Source: Carya illinoinensis
Lineage: Eukaryota; Streptophyta; Magnoliopsida; Fagales; Juglandaceae
NCBI RefSeq assembly: GCF_018687715.1
Contig: NC_056762.1
Location: forward strand, 21,985,864 to 22,049,863
Direction of reading: 5' to 3'
Length of the DNA stretch: 64,000 nucleotides
Shown here: piece after piece, positions 1-12,957 of the stretch
Layout of the letters: every line of letters starts with the position of its first letter
Position numbering within the stretch: the stretch's first letter is position 1
The notes under the pieces: model-generated
What the model saw: only the letters and a program-made list of their open reading frames with translations
The model's database searches: none
Told to the model about the DNA's origin: nothing
Position numbers and translations under genes: made by a program

Positions 1-950
1 TGCTTTTAAAATGACTTTTATGAATGAAAGGACTAAAGGTCTATAAGAACTGTGCGAACTAAAAGGACTGAAATGAATGAATGAACTTAAAGAAATGAAT
101 GAAAGAACTGTAAAGAACTGAATGGATTGTAAAGAATTGAAAAGGAATGAAATGACTGAACTGAAAGAAATGACTAAAATGAATAAATATTTAATATATG
201 AAAATATGTAACGGCCACATGAATAGAAAGGAAAATGTACCGAAGGACTGGACTAGGCAGATTACATTGCCGGGTAAGTAGTACTAGTAGTGCACTCAGT
301 GCTGTACCTTGACGGAATGGATTCCCAACCCATGGCCACGGGTAGAATCAATTCTAAAAGACCGCTAACCCCAACACACGGGACGTAACAGTGTGCAACG
401 GCCAATGAAAGTGATAAAAAAGAATGTATGTATGTTAAGAAAGAATGCATGTATGTATGAAAAGACGTATGTATGTTAAGAAAGAACGGATGTATGTATG
501 AAAAGATGTATGCATGAACAGACACTTTAAGAAATGAAGGTAGCAAGGTGTGGGGAACTGTTTTACGAAAGAAAATCCTCTTTAAAGAAAAACTCCACCT
601 CGCAACGTTTTAAAAGGAATTGAATGTCTATGTATGATATGTATAGAGTGATGAATGCATGACTGAAAACCTATGTTATTATATTTTAACTGTATAAAGT
701 AATACTTACAAGTCATCGACTCATTTTAGTTTTAATGTGTGCCCTCCCAAGGACAAGATGAGCATGAAGCGTCAGGATGGGCATGAAGCGTCAGGATGGG
801 CACAGCTAAAGGGAAAGAGCACGAAAGCCTAGGCATGCTATTTTGTATAAGAGACTTTAATTATGAAATATAATGTTTTCCGTTGTAACTTTTTAATTAA
901 GAAAACAAGTTTTATTTATAAACATGAAGTCTTTTGTACATTCAAACATA
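1..950 (-). repeat. Fragment of long Ty3/gypsy-type LTR
   Basis: This stretch is homologous, in reverse orientation, to 31.05-31.9 kb and beyond, inside the solo LTR at 31003-36157. Shared landmarks include the block around 'ggccacgggt' (near 337-346 here, 31738-31747 there), the 'cctaggc' block near 830 (31215 there), and the 'aattatgaaat' block near 861. It is truncated by the window start and fades after about 950, before the expected LTR terminus. Small ORFs in it arise from 'tgtatgtatg' repeats and are not genes. Sense orientation is judged from the solo LTR. Confidence 0.7.
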
Positions 951-1948
<998 letters not shown>

Positions 1949-2099
1949 ACTTGTAATGGATCGGAGTAGGATAGAGGGGTAGATGGAGAAACGTGAGACT
2001 TGAGAGTGCGCAGATCTGGACCGTGTGGAGAAGCAACATAGGGGATGAATCAGATCACAGATGATGTGAAGACAAACAGCGATGAAGAACGACAATGTT

Positions 2100-3283
2100 T
2101 GATATTTATTTGCCTTATAAAGAACTAAACCAACCCCTTACTTTCATTTATTCACTATAGGATTTGTCCATCTGGATATGGTTTTTCTCTACGAGTGTTA
2201 CTGTTACAAATCCAACCATCATTATCAACATCTACCTATGCTGAAGTTTCATCATTTCTTGTCACAGGTGATTGGCACTTGGCTTATTTATGCATGTACA
2301 AAGTCCGAGTTGTCCTCATGTGAATTTTATTTTGTCTCTTAGACCTTTTGAATAGGAATTATAGAATTCTATATTCAACCCCTAGGGTTTAAAAAGAAGT
2401 GTGCTACATACAGCCTTCAATTGGATGGTGTATTTTAAATTCTTTATAATTGAATTTCGATGAAGAAAAAAAAAGCTGCAACTTGCTCCTATATTTCTTG
2501 ACTTGCCATTGGTATGATAGACATTATTATTTTGGTTGTCTAATTTTTTTTTTTTTTTATGAAGAGTGGGCAATCACCTGTCCAATAGTGACGCCCTCTC
2601 GAATTTGTTAATAAAACCCTCGCCTATGGCGGAAAAAAACCGTGGAAACAAAACAAGGCATTTTTTTCAAACATGAAATAATTAGTTTAGAAGTAAATTA
2701 AATGTTTGAATTGCTGCATAAAGTTTAAAAAAATTACTATTTTTCAAACATGTTGAATTCTCCAAACTATTTTGCTCCTATAAAAATGGTTGTACAAAAT
2801 TTTTACTCTACAGAAGTGGGTCCAAAGGGCACTGTCTTGGAGAGGTTTCCCGATATTAAAAAAAATAAAAATAAAAAAATAAAATAAAAATAGTTGTACA
2901 ATTTTTTTATACAGTTTGTCTGCATGGGAAAAGGGGAAGAAAACCCATCTCTCTCAATACCATCTAGCTCAAATTTCCTAACCGTGGTATGTTATATGAT
3001 TTTTAACATTTGTTAGGATACGTCAACCTCATACTTGCTAATTATCATTATTATTTTAATGCCAGGACATCCCAACAACTGCTCCAAACTTTCCAAATTA
3101 CATGCGCGATTACTATGGACCAAGGCCTGCATGGTCACCAGCTTTTATGCCATATCCAGATGTATACCAATATCAAAGCAACATTCATATGGTGATGTAA
3201 CTTAGTTTTTTTTTTTCCCCTTTTTTAGGAAGTTTAATTGCTTTCATTTTTAGTAGAATGCTAGTTACCCATTTTAATATGGG
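2100..3283. other. Intergenic, with decayed non-LTR relic
   Basis: AT-rich and mostly non-coding. The block at about 2540-2650 (T-run followed by a 'taataaaaccctcgcctatggcgg'-type motif) resembles the insertions at 36582-36787 and 43080-43220, suggesting an old minus-strand poly-A retroposon. At 3065-3196 a short plus-strand frame rich in Pro/Tyr runs to a stop just upstream of the FAR1-like pseudogene. It looks protein-like, but I cannot name it. Confidence 0.35.
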
Positions 3284-5412
3284 ATGGGACCTCTAACTTC
3301 TCTCATGGCTATAAGCTCTGGAACGACCAAAAGATTTGGTAAAGAGGATACACCCAGGTGTAGGGAAATTGAAGCACCATGTTCCTCCTGTAGTGCTCAT
3401 GAACAAGGTGAAGATAATAGGTCAGATTCACGGGAAACCGACGATGGCACTGTCTGGACACCTCAGTTAGACCAAATAGATGGTGGTGATATGATTGAGG
3501 AGCCAAAAGCGAGGATAGAGTTTGATTCTTTTGAGGAATTAATGAGCTATTATAAGCTATATGCTAAAAAATATGGGTCTGGATCCATGACACAAAGGAT
3601 GAGAGAGATGACGATGGGAATGTTAGATATATCATCCTTGATTGTGCCCGTGGGGGAAAGGCTTGAAATAGGACAATGAATGTCGCCAAACCACACCCGA
3701 CAAGAAAGACTAACTGTAAGGCAATGATTAATGCCTTAAAAGTTGAGGGAAAGATGCAATTCGCCATAATTCATAATACCCACAATCACGGACTGATCCC
3801 ACAAAAATTCCATTTCTTTCGATGTAATCGTGAAGTTAGTGAGGCCGTAAAAAGAGTACTAGATACTAACTACCTGGCTGGCATCCGAGTGAACAAGAGC
3901 TTCGGATCTCTTATTATTGGCGTGGGGGGATTTGAGAACTCCCATTCTTGGAAAATGATTGTCGCAATTACATCGATAAAGCAAGACATCTACGACTTGG
4001 AGCAAGTGGTGCTGGAACACTTTGAGACTATTTTTCTAGGATGCAGTACAAGAATCCCAGATTCTTTGCATTGATGGATTTAGATAATAATCGGAGGTTA
4101 AAGAATGTCTTTTGGGCAGATCCACGCAGTAGGGCAACTTATCAAGATTTTAGTGATGTGGTAACATTTAATACCACATACCTGATGAATAGGTATAGGA
4201 TGCCATTTGCATCCTTTGTTGGTATAAACCATCACAGCTAGTCGATTTTTTTGGGAGCAGGGTTAATTTCCAGTGAGGACACTGAGACTATTACATAGTT
4301 ATTTCAAACCTTGCTGTAGTGTATGGATGGTATGGCCCTGCCAGCTATTATTACTGTCCAAGACAGAGCAATGAAAAATGTAAATGCTATTGTATTTCCA
4401 AAAAGCTAACATAAATTTTGCCTGTGGCATATACTGAAAAAAGTTTCCGAGAAGCTTGGCTCCCATCATGCCTACAAGAGTGGCATGAAAACTTAGTTGA
4501 TGAAATGTGTGTATGACAATCAAACTGTTGAAGAGTTTGAGAAATCGTGGGAAGAGTTAATTAGCACATACACCTTGCAAGAAAATGTCTGGTTGCAAAG
4601 TTTGACGGAAATGTTCATATGAAAACAAACTTGAAGGAGTTTGTCGACCAGTTTGACAATGCCTTGAGAAAGAAAATTGAGAATGAAACAGTTCGAACTT
4701 CCACTTATTTAGCATTACAATTCTATGCATACCTCGATCTCCAATCGAAAAGAGATTCCAAGAGTTGTACATAAATGCAAAATTTAGGGAAGTTCAGCAG
4801 CAAGTTATGGGTGTGCTCGATATGGATTCATCTCTACTTAGACGAGATGGTGTGAAGAAGACCTATTTGGTAGAAGATGAAGTTCATGTTGAGGAGTTCA
4901 CTAAACATGTTACATATTATGTGGACTTTAATGAGGAAGACTATGATGTTAAGTGTTTGTGTGGATTATTTCAGGTGAAGGGGATACTGTGTAGGCATGT
5001 CATGGCCATATTCAAATGTAACGGGATAAAATCTTTTCCAGATAGGTACATTTTAGATCGATGGAGGAAAGACATCAAATAGAGATACACGTTAATCCAC
5101 ATTACCTATAACATAGGGTATCAACGGGAAGATACTAACAGATATTCAAGTCTATTGAATATCTGTTACCGGATGATTACTCATGAAGCAAGTTCAAAGG
5201 AGCATACTGAGGATGCAACTAAAAAATTATATGCAATGATTGACTTATATCGTGACAACCAAGAACCTCATTCAATGACCCAAACGGGTTTCAATGTTGG
5301 TGTGACAAATGACACAACTACAATTCGTAGTTCATAACAAGTACTCAATCCAAGAGTTGTGCGTGGAAAAGACAGACTTCCATCTCTGAGTAGAGCATAT
5401 GTAAAGGGAAAA
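3284..5412 (+). pseudogene. FAR1-related sequence (FRS, MULE-derived) pseudogene
   Basis: Domains appear in family order. A FAR1 DNA-binding-like N-terminus ('FDSFEELMSYYKLYAKKYG', about 3520-3577) is followed by basic NVAKPHPT-type sequence (about 3680). A MULE transposase-like segment follows ('ALMDLDNNRRLKNVFWAD', about 4069-4122), then a SWIM zinc finger with the C-x-C...C-x-H pattern ('CLCGLF' to 'CRHVM', about 4951-5004) and a conserved C-terminal tail to about 5412. FAR1/FHY3-family proteins are transcription factors domesticated from MULE transposases. The frame is broken by several stops and frameshifts (around 3660, 4072, 4240, 4300, 4620). Near 4605 the stretch that normally links transposase and SWIM domains, including the STTQRSES-like block of family members, is missing. 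No terminal inverted repeats were identified, so it may be a dead gene copy rather than a transposon. Confidence 0.85.
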
Positions 5413-5672
5413 TGTAAAGAGGTTCTATATTTTTAATAACAAGAATATTTGCCATATACATGTTTATTTGGGTTGATTTATTTATGCAAATATTATGATG
5501 ACATAGAGTTTTTACTTTTTACTTGATTATTAGCGAGATGAAAGAGATATGCTAGCCCAAGACACATGTAGGAATTTATTTGGGTCATCAGAGATAGAAC
5601 TTTCTAATGTTGGAAACTTGCAAATATAAATATTTTTGTTTTGAATCGCTACCTTATTTGAAAAAGTATGTG

Positions 5673-5675
<3 letters not shown>

Positions 5676-5704
<29 letters not shown>
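5676..5704. repeat. (AT)n microsatellite
   Basis: Alternating AT run of about 29 bp in AT-rich intergenic sequence. Confidence 0.95.
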
Positions 5705-5707
<3 letters not shown>

Positions 5708-6957
5708 GTAAGACTTATATTTGCTATATTTTTATTATTTATCACTAGACTGTTTCAGGCAGCTTAGCTTTTGACATTAGTGGAACCCAAAATATGGTTG
5801 GGAGTCAAAAATATTTGGGTTGGATGGATCGCAACCTATGCAACCCGAGTTTGATGGATCACAATCGACGCAATGATATGGTTGAATTTTAATTTCTGCA
5901 AATATTTTTGGAATAAAATTTATATATTATGATTTAATTTTGTGGTATGTGCATGAAAAGTTTCTATTAGATATGATTTCTTATTAAATATTCTTAATTC
6001 AGCAAGATGCAGGAGTATTGTGTGTGGAGGTTGTGCTGCTTATTTTTGTTGAAAGATAGGAAGAAGAAAGCTTGGCAACATCCAGTTTATGTAATTATTT
6101 TTGGAAGAAAGCTTGGCAAGTGATAGGTTTTGTAATTATTTTTGTAAGAAGAAAGCTTGGCAAGTGATAGTTTTTGTAATTATTTTTATAAGAAAGCTTA
6201 GTCACAAATGCTAGTCTACCTTATGCTTTAATGTGACACGATTTATTTATTTAATTTATGCTGAAAGTGATTGGCACTAGCTTCTTTAACAATTGGATCT
6301 ATCATATTAGACGTGCATCATTCAATCCTTAATGTTGCAAGTAAGTATTACAGGAAGACAGTTGATTGATGTATTGTTGTAAAGGGACCCTGCTAATCGG
6401 TTAGGATCAAGCACTAGTGCCAATGAAATCAAAGCACACCCTTTTTTCGTGGAATTAATTGGCCTCTAATCGGTTGCATGGTAGTCTACTTGACATTTTT
6501 CATTAAAAGATAAATCTTCTCATCTTGGTTCTCGAAAATACTGATTTTGAAAGTCTGCATGCTAGGAACTAAAAGAAAAGAGGACTCGATACAAGTTAAA
6601 ACATATTCTTTACCCATGCAATCACTTGTCCTAATTATGAGCCTTGATTGCATACAGAGTCCACTGCTATTAGATACACCTCTTCAATGCATTGGAAAAG
6701 ATCCAAATGGCAAGGAAATATGGTGGAAAGGAAGCATGATGGATACTTGATTATAAAGCAACCCCATTAATCTCGCAATGCCAAGAACCAAAAAACTAAA
6801 ACTAATCAAAACTTATAACACTTAATTATACAAATCAGTTCTCTAAATAACTTATAACACTTAAACTATAAATTAAGATTAAGATGTAACATAAATCACT
6901 ACCAAGTCACCAAGTAACAACAAACAACAACTACAAAACCCCAATACACCCGGGGTA
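5705..6957. other. Intergenic sequence with one short tandem repeat
   Basis: No gene seen. At about 6058-6205 an imperfect unit of roughly 42-45 bp, built around 'agaaagcttggcaag...tttgtaattattttt', occurs three to four times. The remainder is AT-rich without recognisable coding potential. Confidence 0.6.
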
Positions 6958-7195
6958 GCGTGTGTGAACACCTTAGGACAACTTTTCTCTCAAGAAGCAC
7001 TAATTCCTTTTTTCGAACCTCCTCATTTCTACTAGATAGCACCATCTCTCTCTTCTCGATCTCATTTGCTATCTTACGGAGCTCAATCTCCCTCTTTTCG
7101 ACATCATTAAGTCTCTTCTCGAGCTATTCCTCATTCCTTAACAGTTCAATTTTTCTTTCTTGTAAATCCGGCTCTTTGAGAAATGCAAGACATGA
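6958..7195 (-). pseudogene. Coiled-coil protein relic
   Basis: Read on the minus strand from about 7195 down, one frame gives a charged Glu/Lys/Arg/Leu-rich heptad pattern (for example 'EKREIELRKIANEIEKRE'), interrupted by a single in-frame TAG. This is typical of a long coiled coil. The complementary Ser/Leu/Phe-rich plus-strand frame is its antisense shadow. I cannot assign the family; an isolated exon of a coiled-coil protein such as an XH/XS (IDN2/FDM)-type protein is possible but unproven. No flanking domain was found on either side. Confidence 0.45.
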
Positions 7196-7404
7196 ACCAG
7201 AATCACAATGGAAAGGCACACATATCAGTGGTTTATACAATTAGAACCTCCCTTACATTAAACTTCTACAACTAAGACAGCATTAAAATAAAACAAACGT
7301 ATTGGAAAATATCATATTATCCAATTTACAATTGGGATCTAGAATATACATAAGTTTGTAAAACTTTCATAATAATGCCACAAAATTCTGAACAAAAAGT
7401 ATTA

Positions 7405-7533
7405 CAATTAGTGAGCACTAACAAGTATCACAAAACAGTATAAATAACAATTAGTGAGCACTAACAAGTATCACAACACAGTATAAATAACAATTAGTGA
7501 GCACTAACAAGTATCACAACCCATTATAAATAA
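7405..7533. repeat. 43-bp tandem repeat, three copies
   Basis: Near-identical units start at 7405, 7448 and 7491, each beginning 'caattagtgagcactaacaa'. Only a few substitutions separate the copies, so the duplication is recent or homogenised. Confidence 0.92.
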
Positions 7534-9193
7534 CTTATTATTCATTCAAGATCCACATTGTAGCTAGAAATTTTATATCTTCTAATCATAAAAAATGTCA
7601 TATACTCACTTGAAAGAAAAATGTCCTTAAACTACCAAAAATAAGGTCCCCAAGTTAAGGAACTCGAAAGGTTATTTCACAGGAATCCATCCAAAACCTT
7701 GATGGAAAGACTGACTTGGCATGCCATATATCAAAAGCAAAACATAAAAACTAAAAATAAAAAATAAATTGGTAAAAAATAAAAAAAACTTTAAGAGTGA
7801 AGGTTTGCCCTTCCTCCACCAGGGAAGGGGAAGTAGAGGGTTCCGTTTTCCCTCCATATGTATATTATTTTTACTTTTGATATGGCATGACACATGAACA
7901 TAGAACTCCAACAAAAGATTCTTCACCCTGTGACTTTTGTTTTCTTTTAATTTGGTAGTTAGAGGATATTTTTCAAGTGAAACTAGGAGGATAAATTTCA
8001 ATTTTCCGTTTTTGCTTTAATATGCAAATGTTGCTTCCTTCAATCAATGAAGTTCCACCAAGTAACGTCAATTGATAAATATTTTTCTATAATATCTCTC
8101 TCAACAAACCTAGGTAGAATGACATTTATTTCATCTAGTTACCTTGGTCTTTTAGGGGTAAAGCATTCAGCAAGAATGACATTTATTTCATCTAGAAGGA
8201 AGCCTTACTGAATGCTCTTACTGTATGTTCTGTTTTATTTTCTCTGTAACTTCTAACATCTAGTCTAAATAACTTCTAACGTTTAAACTACCAAGTAACA
8301 TGAAACAACAACTACATCAACAGGATCCCAATCCCATCTTAATCATCCATATATATACACCTCTTGTCCTACATTTCATCTTCCTTCACGACTGAATTTT
8401 ACAGAATTAATTATGGACACTAAATGGTATAGATCAAACATTGTAGTCTTCTAGAACCCACCGAATATATTTTCGTTTGTACATCAAATATATTCCCATG
8501 GTATTCTCATATTTTCATTACCAACCATAATTCCCAAATAATTTTCGTTGACTATTTTCATATTACAAAGAGGTGTGATGGATAATAATTCCCATATAAA
8601 TTATAAGTTTCATGTTGCGGTTTGAGATAAACATCTTAGTATCTAACACATTGATTCGGGGGTGCATGGGTGGATCAAGAGCATTCAACATTATGTGTTT
8701 TCTGGGCTGGAATTGGTAATTTCTCAATTGATGCCTTAGATCAGAGACTTAATTCCCATTTACTGCACCCTTAAACTAATGTACTTGGCAACAAACTTCT
8801 TATCAAAACACTCACCAAAAGCTCAAAATTCATACTCCATAGAAATTTAGGTAAGACCATGAAAAATATGGACACCCAGCAACAAAGTTCAACTAATTAG
8901 AACACCACAATCAACCAAATTTATTCATAAGACTCTCATAGGAAAGCATGCATCCATCTTAATCTTCCTTCCCAGGCTAAGTAATCATTCCTAGTGTCTA
9001 ATGCTAGTGTCTCAAGCATATTCCACTATGTCAATAATCACCCCCAATCAATACTGCAAACATGTATTATCCTCAATAATTATACTCAATAATCATCTCT
9101 ATTCAAGGGAAAAAAAAAAACTTAAATGTTTGTCTTCCATCTGGACAGGGGTGACTGATTATCAAAAACAACTATCAACTGTTTGTGATAAAT
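7534..9193. other. AT-rich intergenic, nothing recognised
   Basis: No convincing coding sequence. Several blocks repeat text from about 6840-6920 (for example near 8260-8320), indicating old duplicated non-coding sequence. Confidence 0.5.
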
Positions 9194-9340
9194 TTTAGGG
9201 TTAGGGTTTTAGGATGAAGGAGAAGGGAATAGGTTAGGGTTAGTGTTTCGGTATTAAGGGAAAGGGGCTGGGTTAAGGATAGGTTTCGGGATGAAGGGGA
9301 AGGGGCGGGCTAGGGTTAGTGTTTCAGGGTCTATACCTGA
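9194..9340. repeat. Imperfect G-rich repeats with TTAGGG-like motifs
   Basis: Three or so imperfect units of about 40-50 bp built from 'ttagggttag', 'tgtttcgg' and 'gaaggggaagggg' words. The telomere-like heptamer TTTAGGG appears only singly, so this is not an interstitial telomere array. The following 9341-9650 is purine-rich on the plus strand and ends in G and GA runs. The frames there have biased composition and I do not call a gene. Confidence 0.5.
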
Positions 9341-9649
9341 GGAATGGTAAACGAAGAGGAAGAATGGAGGTTTCATGGGAAGAAGAAGATGAAGACGAAG
9401 GGAGGGAGAGCTTCGGTGGGAGACAAAACTGAGGGAGGGAGGCTTCAAAGGAGGCTCCATGTGGGTCGTCTCACACTTTCACCTGAAACTGAGGGAAGAA
9501 GGGAGGCTGAAGTAGGGAGAACTCGAGGCGATGGTGGCTTTAGTGGGAAGAAACTTAGAGAGGGAGGGAAGATGAAAACAAAACTAACTGCTGGGGCCGG
9601 GGGAGGGGGGGGGGGGGGAGAGAGAGAGAGAGAGAGTTGGGGAGAAATA

Positions 9650-10486
9650 TTTGAAACGCACCATTTTCATTTTTCTATAAACTGTGCATTTTTGTTTTTC
9701 CACATCAGCAGCGCTTCCCCCTCATTTACGAGAGGCGATTGCGCTTAGCATTTTTCGATAATTCCATATCTTGAAATGTTAAGAGAATAAGTAAAAGATG
9801 ATGAATAACATTTTTCTTATTGCTACCAGAAATTTCAGATAATGTTTTTAACTTTGAGAATGTATATACCATACCTTCATTCCACTTCCATCCTAACATT
9901 ATTCATTTAACTTTTAGTTATGTTTTAGAAAAAAGAGCTGATCTGCTGTCAGACCAAACATACCTGTTTTTTTCTTTTCGTTTCTTCTTCTTGTTTTAAT
10001 ATGTCGGAGGAACAGACAAACAAAAGAGGCGAAAGGAACGTCCAGGGTTGGCATATGCATCTTATTCTCATCAATTAGCCTGGAAGGTGTGACAATCCAA
10101 TCAAAGACAGAACAATATCAATTAGAAGGGAGTACAGAAGAACTCTAACAATACTAATAATTAATAGAACTTTCATGGATAACCCAACCAAAATGTGTTT
10201 TCACCTTAGCCAATTTGCAATGCCAAAATACCACCAGAGTGAATACAAGATTTTTTTTTTTTAAACAATTTTTTTCATAGAGTCAGAGATCTATCACACA
10301 TTTTCCCCAGTGGTAAGTTGAGTTGGATTTCTAAGACCATGCCCTAAATCAAGGATGACAGGTCCAAACATAAAACCCAATAAGTTAGCAAAATAAAAGG
10401 AGAAAAACTGGGAGAGGATCCTTCAGCTGCGGAGGAAAAGGATCAGAGAGCATCACAAGCAGCAAAGGTCCATAAAAACCCAAGCA
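9650..10486. other. Intergenic, downstream of SWIB gene 1
   Basis: AT-rich; no coding or structural RNA features recognised. It includes the likely 3' flank of the minus-strand SWIB gene that ends at 10487. Confidence 0.5.
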
Positions 10487-11984
10487 TCAACCATACTTCA
10501 CAAAATGTACGGAGAGCAGCTTGACTATTTCTTGGAATCCAACTGCATCTTTCCCTTCAAAGATCGACTTTAGCTTCTCATCACAGAAAATCTCCTTCTT
10601 ATTTGCAGGGTTCTGCAAAATGACATAGCTTGTCATGCGCCAGAAAATAAATAAACGACAAGAATAAACACTAAGAAAAGAGACAATTGCGATAGGCATG
10701 CAACACTTCAAAGATTTCAGTGATCACAACATATTATTAAAAAAGGGTTCATTACCACCTCACCTCCCTCGGCCCAAAACAATTGCAGATAAATAGCGGC
10801 CTTCTTTTTTAACCACGGGAGGAAGGTTGTGAATCATCATAAGGTTTCCTACCCACTTATAGAACATATGAAGTGAACCAATTAACACCAACAGTTAGCA
10901 TGTGTTGGCTGGGCTCATGTATCTTATCAAATTATGTTCCAATTATTTGCACATTATCTTATCTTTAACTTTACATGAACGGTTCCTGAGATTCACAAGG
11001 CAGTTTCTTTCTTTCTTTTATTTTTGTTTTCTCCCCTACCGTGTTCTTGAAGGGGGAGGAGGTGCCATTTGAAGAGTAGAGGGGAATATCATGTGTTTTG
11101 GGGGGGGGGGGGGGGGGGGGGGGGGGGTGTGGGGTGGTGGCGGCGGGTATTAGTGGCATTTGCTCATTTTAGGTCTCCCCTCATCTGGCTCTATGCAGGG
11201 GAATCTCCACTCACTGCTTCCCCTAATATCCTCCCTTTACCACATCCTGGGGGGTTTACAGGAGATCCCAGAGGCTCGCTTGGAAAGGCTGCTATACCAT
11301 ACCGTTTGACTTGACTCTGCTCTAGTAGTCACTAGACTCGCTGTTGCTGAAATCATATTGAGTTCAAATGTAATGTTTCAACTGTTCAAGTTCCCTAGAA
11401 AGATGAGATTACCCAGAATGTAACTTGTCTTTTTTCATTACCAACTAGAGGCAGATTGATTGCCTATGTTCAATGCCAAGCATTTTGTTGAGAATGCCCA
11501 TGTTCAACTCAAACTAAAGCACTATTCTGGAGAGAAACAATAAAGCAGAGATCAATCAATAAAAAGTTTAATTGATATTCCAGTCTCAAAAGTAATGTCA
11601 ACAAAGATATTAGATATAATCGAAGCCATTCAACTCGCTGATCATCAAAAGCTTAGATGACACCCTTCCGAGTATGAGAGAAGAAAAAAAAAAAAAAACA
11701 CAAAAGCCTAACCCGAGAGAGAGAGAGAGAGAGCCTGGAGGTTGTGGAGCTTAATGTATTCCCAGATCTTTTTGACGGCGTGGGTGCGAGAGGACTAGGT
11801 GACCGCCGAGGAACTTGCCGAGCTGGGGAGAGATCGGAACCACCTTCTGAATGCCCAGGTTCGAACGAGTCGTCGTTGGCTTCTTCGCTTTCGCAGTTGA
11901 GGCAGCTACAGTCTTTGCAGGGGCCATAAGCGTTCTCGTTCCCTCGAAAACTGCCCGCCAACGCGATGCTGCGAATGATGCCAT
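10487..11984 (-). pseudogene. SWIB-domain protein gene 1, exon 1 frameshifted
   Basis: Two exons on the minus strand encode a small plant SWIB/MDM2-fold protein. Small plant SWIB proteins of this type are about 100-145 aa and are found in nucleus or organelles. Exon 1 (11984-11735) starts with an Ala/Ser/Arg-rich leader, possibly a targeting peptide, then the SWIB core ('PISPQLGKFLGG', then 'HAVKKIWEYIKLHNLQ'). Exon 2 (10612-10487) has 'NPANKKEIFCDEKLKSIF', 'GKDAVGFQEIVKLLS' and a stop. The acceptor at 10613-10614 is a clean AG. Between the two exon 1 motifs the frame shifts by one base at about 11795-11800 (+ strand 'ggactaggt'). The donor after 'LHNLQ' is GC rather than GT and abuts a (CT)n run. 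It could be a real pseudogene, or a functional gene with a base error in the assembly. The paralogue lies at 16878-18551 in the same orientation. Confidence 0.85.
11100..11127. repeat. Poly-G run, 28 bases
   Basis: Uninterrupted G28 followed by G-rich sequence, inside the intron of SWIB gene 1 (C-rich on its sense strand). Length is unreliable in any assembly. It generates spurious polyGly/polyPro frames. Confidence 0.9.
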
Positions 11985-12186
11985 CGGAGCCTCACGAACC
12001 CACGGTCACTACACTGCTTCCTAAAACCCAGAGAGAGAGAGAGAGATGGGACTAGACCTGGCTTCTTTGGGCTAACAATAGCTTAATTTCTGCACACTCA
12101 ACGAACAACTTGGAACTCGGCCCATAGTTGTGGGCCTTACTATGGGCTTGCAAAATTTCTTAACAGTACCAATATATTGACAGCCT

Positions 12187-12700
12187 AGAGGGGTATGTCC
12201 GCATGGTGCGGGTAAAGGCTTTTCGACACCGCACTCCACTTCGATGCAAGGGGCGGGGTCGAACACTCCTCTACCTTGACCCCGTCAAAGCCAATGCTAC
12301 CTATAGTTTATTAGTTTAAAAATTAAGTCAAAAAATATTTTTTTTAAATTTAAATCATAACATAATTTTAATTATAAATTAAAATTTATAAATATAAAAA
12401 AATTTAAAAGCTAATAACATAATTTTTAAACTTATTAGAATTGTATTTTGGATTCCATTAGCCTACTAGGCCAACCTTTATATAGAAGATCAAGATAATA
12501 CAATAGTCACACTTAAACAATGAAAGATCACAAGGTCAAGGCAATCTAATAACTTGAATACAACTTCAAGTCTTCAACAAATTGTATATATTTATATACA
12601 ATATATTTATATAAATATATTTAATTTTCTTTTTATATATAGCAGAGTGGGGCAGGGCGGACAGGGGCAGGGTGGAAACCCTCATTGCTCACCCCTACTA
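12187..12700. mobile_element. Decayed hAT-like non-autonomous element
   Basis: The ends are GC-rich and the centre very AT-rich, the same architecture as the clear hAT element at 34966-35718. Left end 'tagaggggtatgtccgcatg', right end '...attgctcacccctacta'. The terminal repeats are only loosely complementary and no 8-bp TSD could be matched. Probably an old copy related to the TAGGGGTGGGCA-type family. Confidence 0.35.
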
Positions 12701-12727
12701 GTACATTAAGATTTAGGATTAGATTAG

Positions 12728-12957
12728 TTTAGGTGTCGTTTGGATAATAAGTTGAGATGAGATGAAATAAGTTAAAATGAAAGTTAAAGGTTAGAATAAA
12801 ATATTATTAAAATATTATTTTTTAATATTATTATTATTTTAGAATTTAAAAAAGTTAAATTTTTTATTATATTTTGTGTGAAATTTTAAAATAATTATAA
12901 TAATAAAATAAGATAAAATACTTTTACTATCTAAATGGCCTAAACTTTGTTTTAGCT
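12728..12957. mobile_element. MITE, 'gtttggata...gagatgagatga' family
   Basis: Terminal segments 'ttaggtgtcgtttggata' and, in reverse complement from the right end, 'gtttaggccatttagata' form an imperfect inverted repeat around an AT-rich core. The same family is seen at 18676-18897, and its signature ('catctcatctcaccaaacaagcc') recurs near 13600. No transposase is present. The superfamily cannot be set without a clear TSD. Confidence 0.6.

Noticed and set aside
9194..9340. Interstitial telomeric repeat
   Set aside because: TTAGGG-like words occur but not as a tandem TTTAGGG array; the region is an irregular G-rich repeat.
12187..12700. Confident hAT call with TSD
   Set aside because: GC-rich ends and AT-rich core suggest it, but the termini do not pair well and no 8-bp duplication could be matched, so only a low-confidence feature is given.
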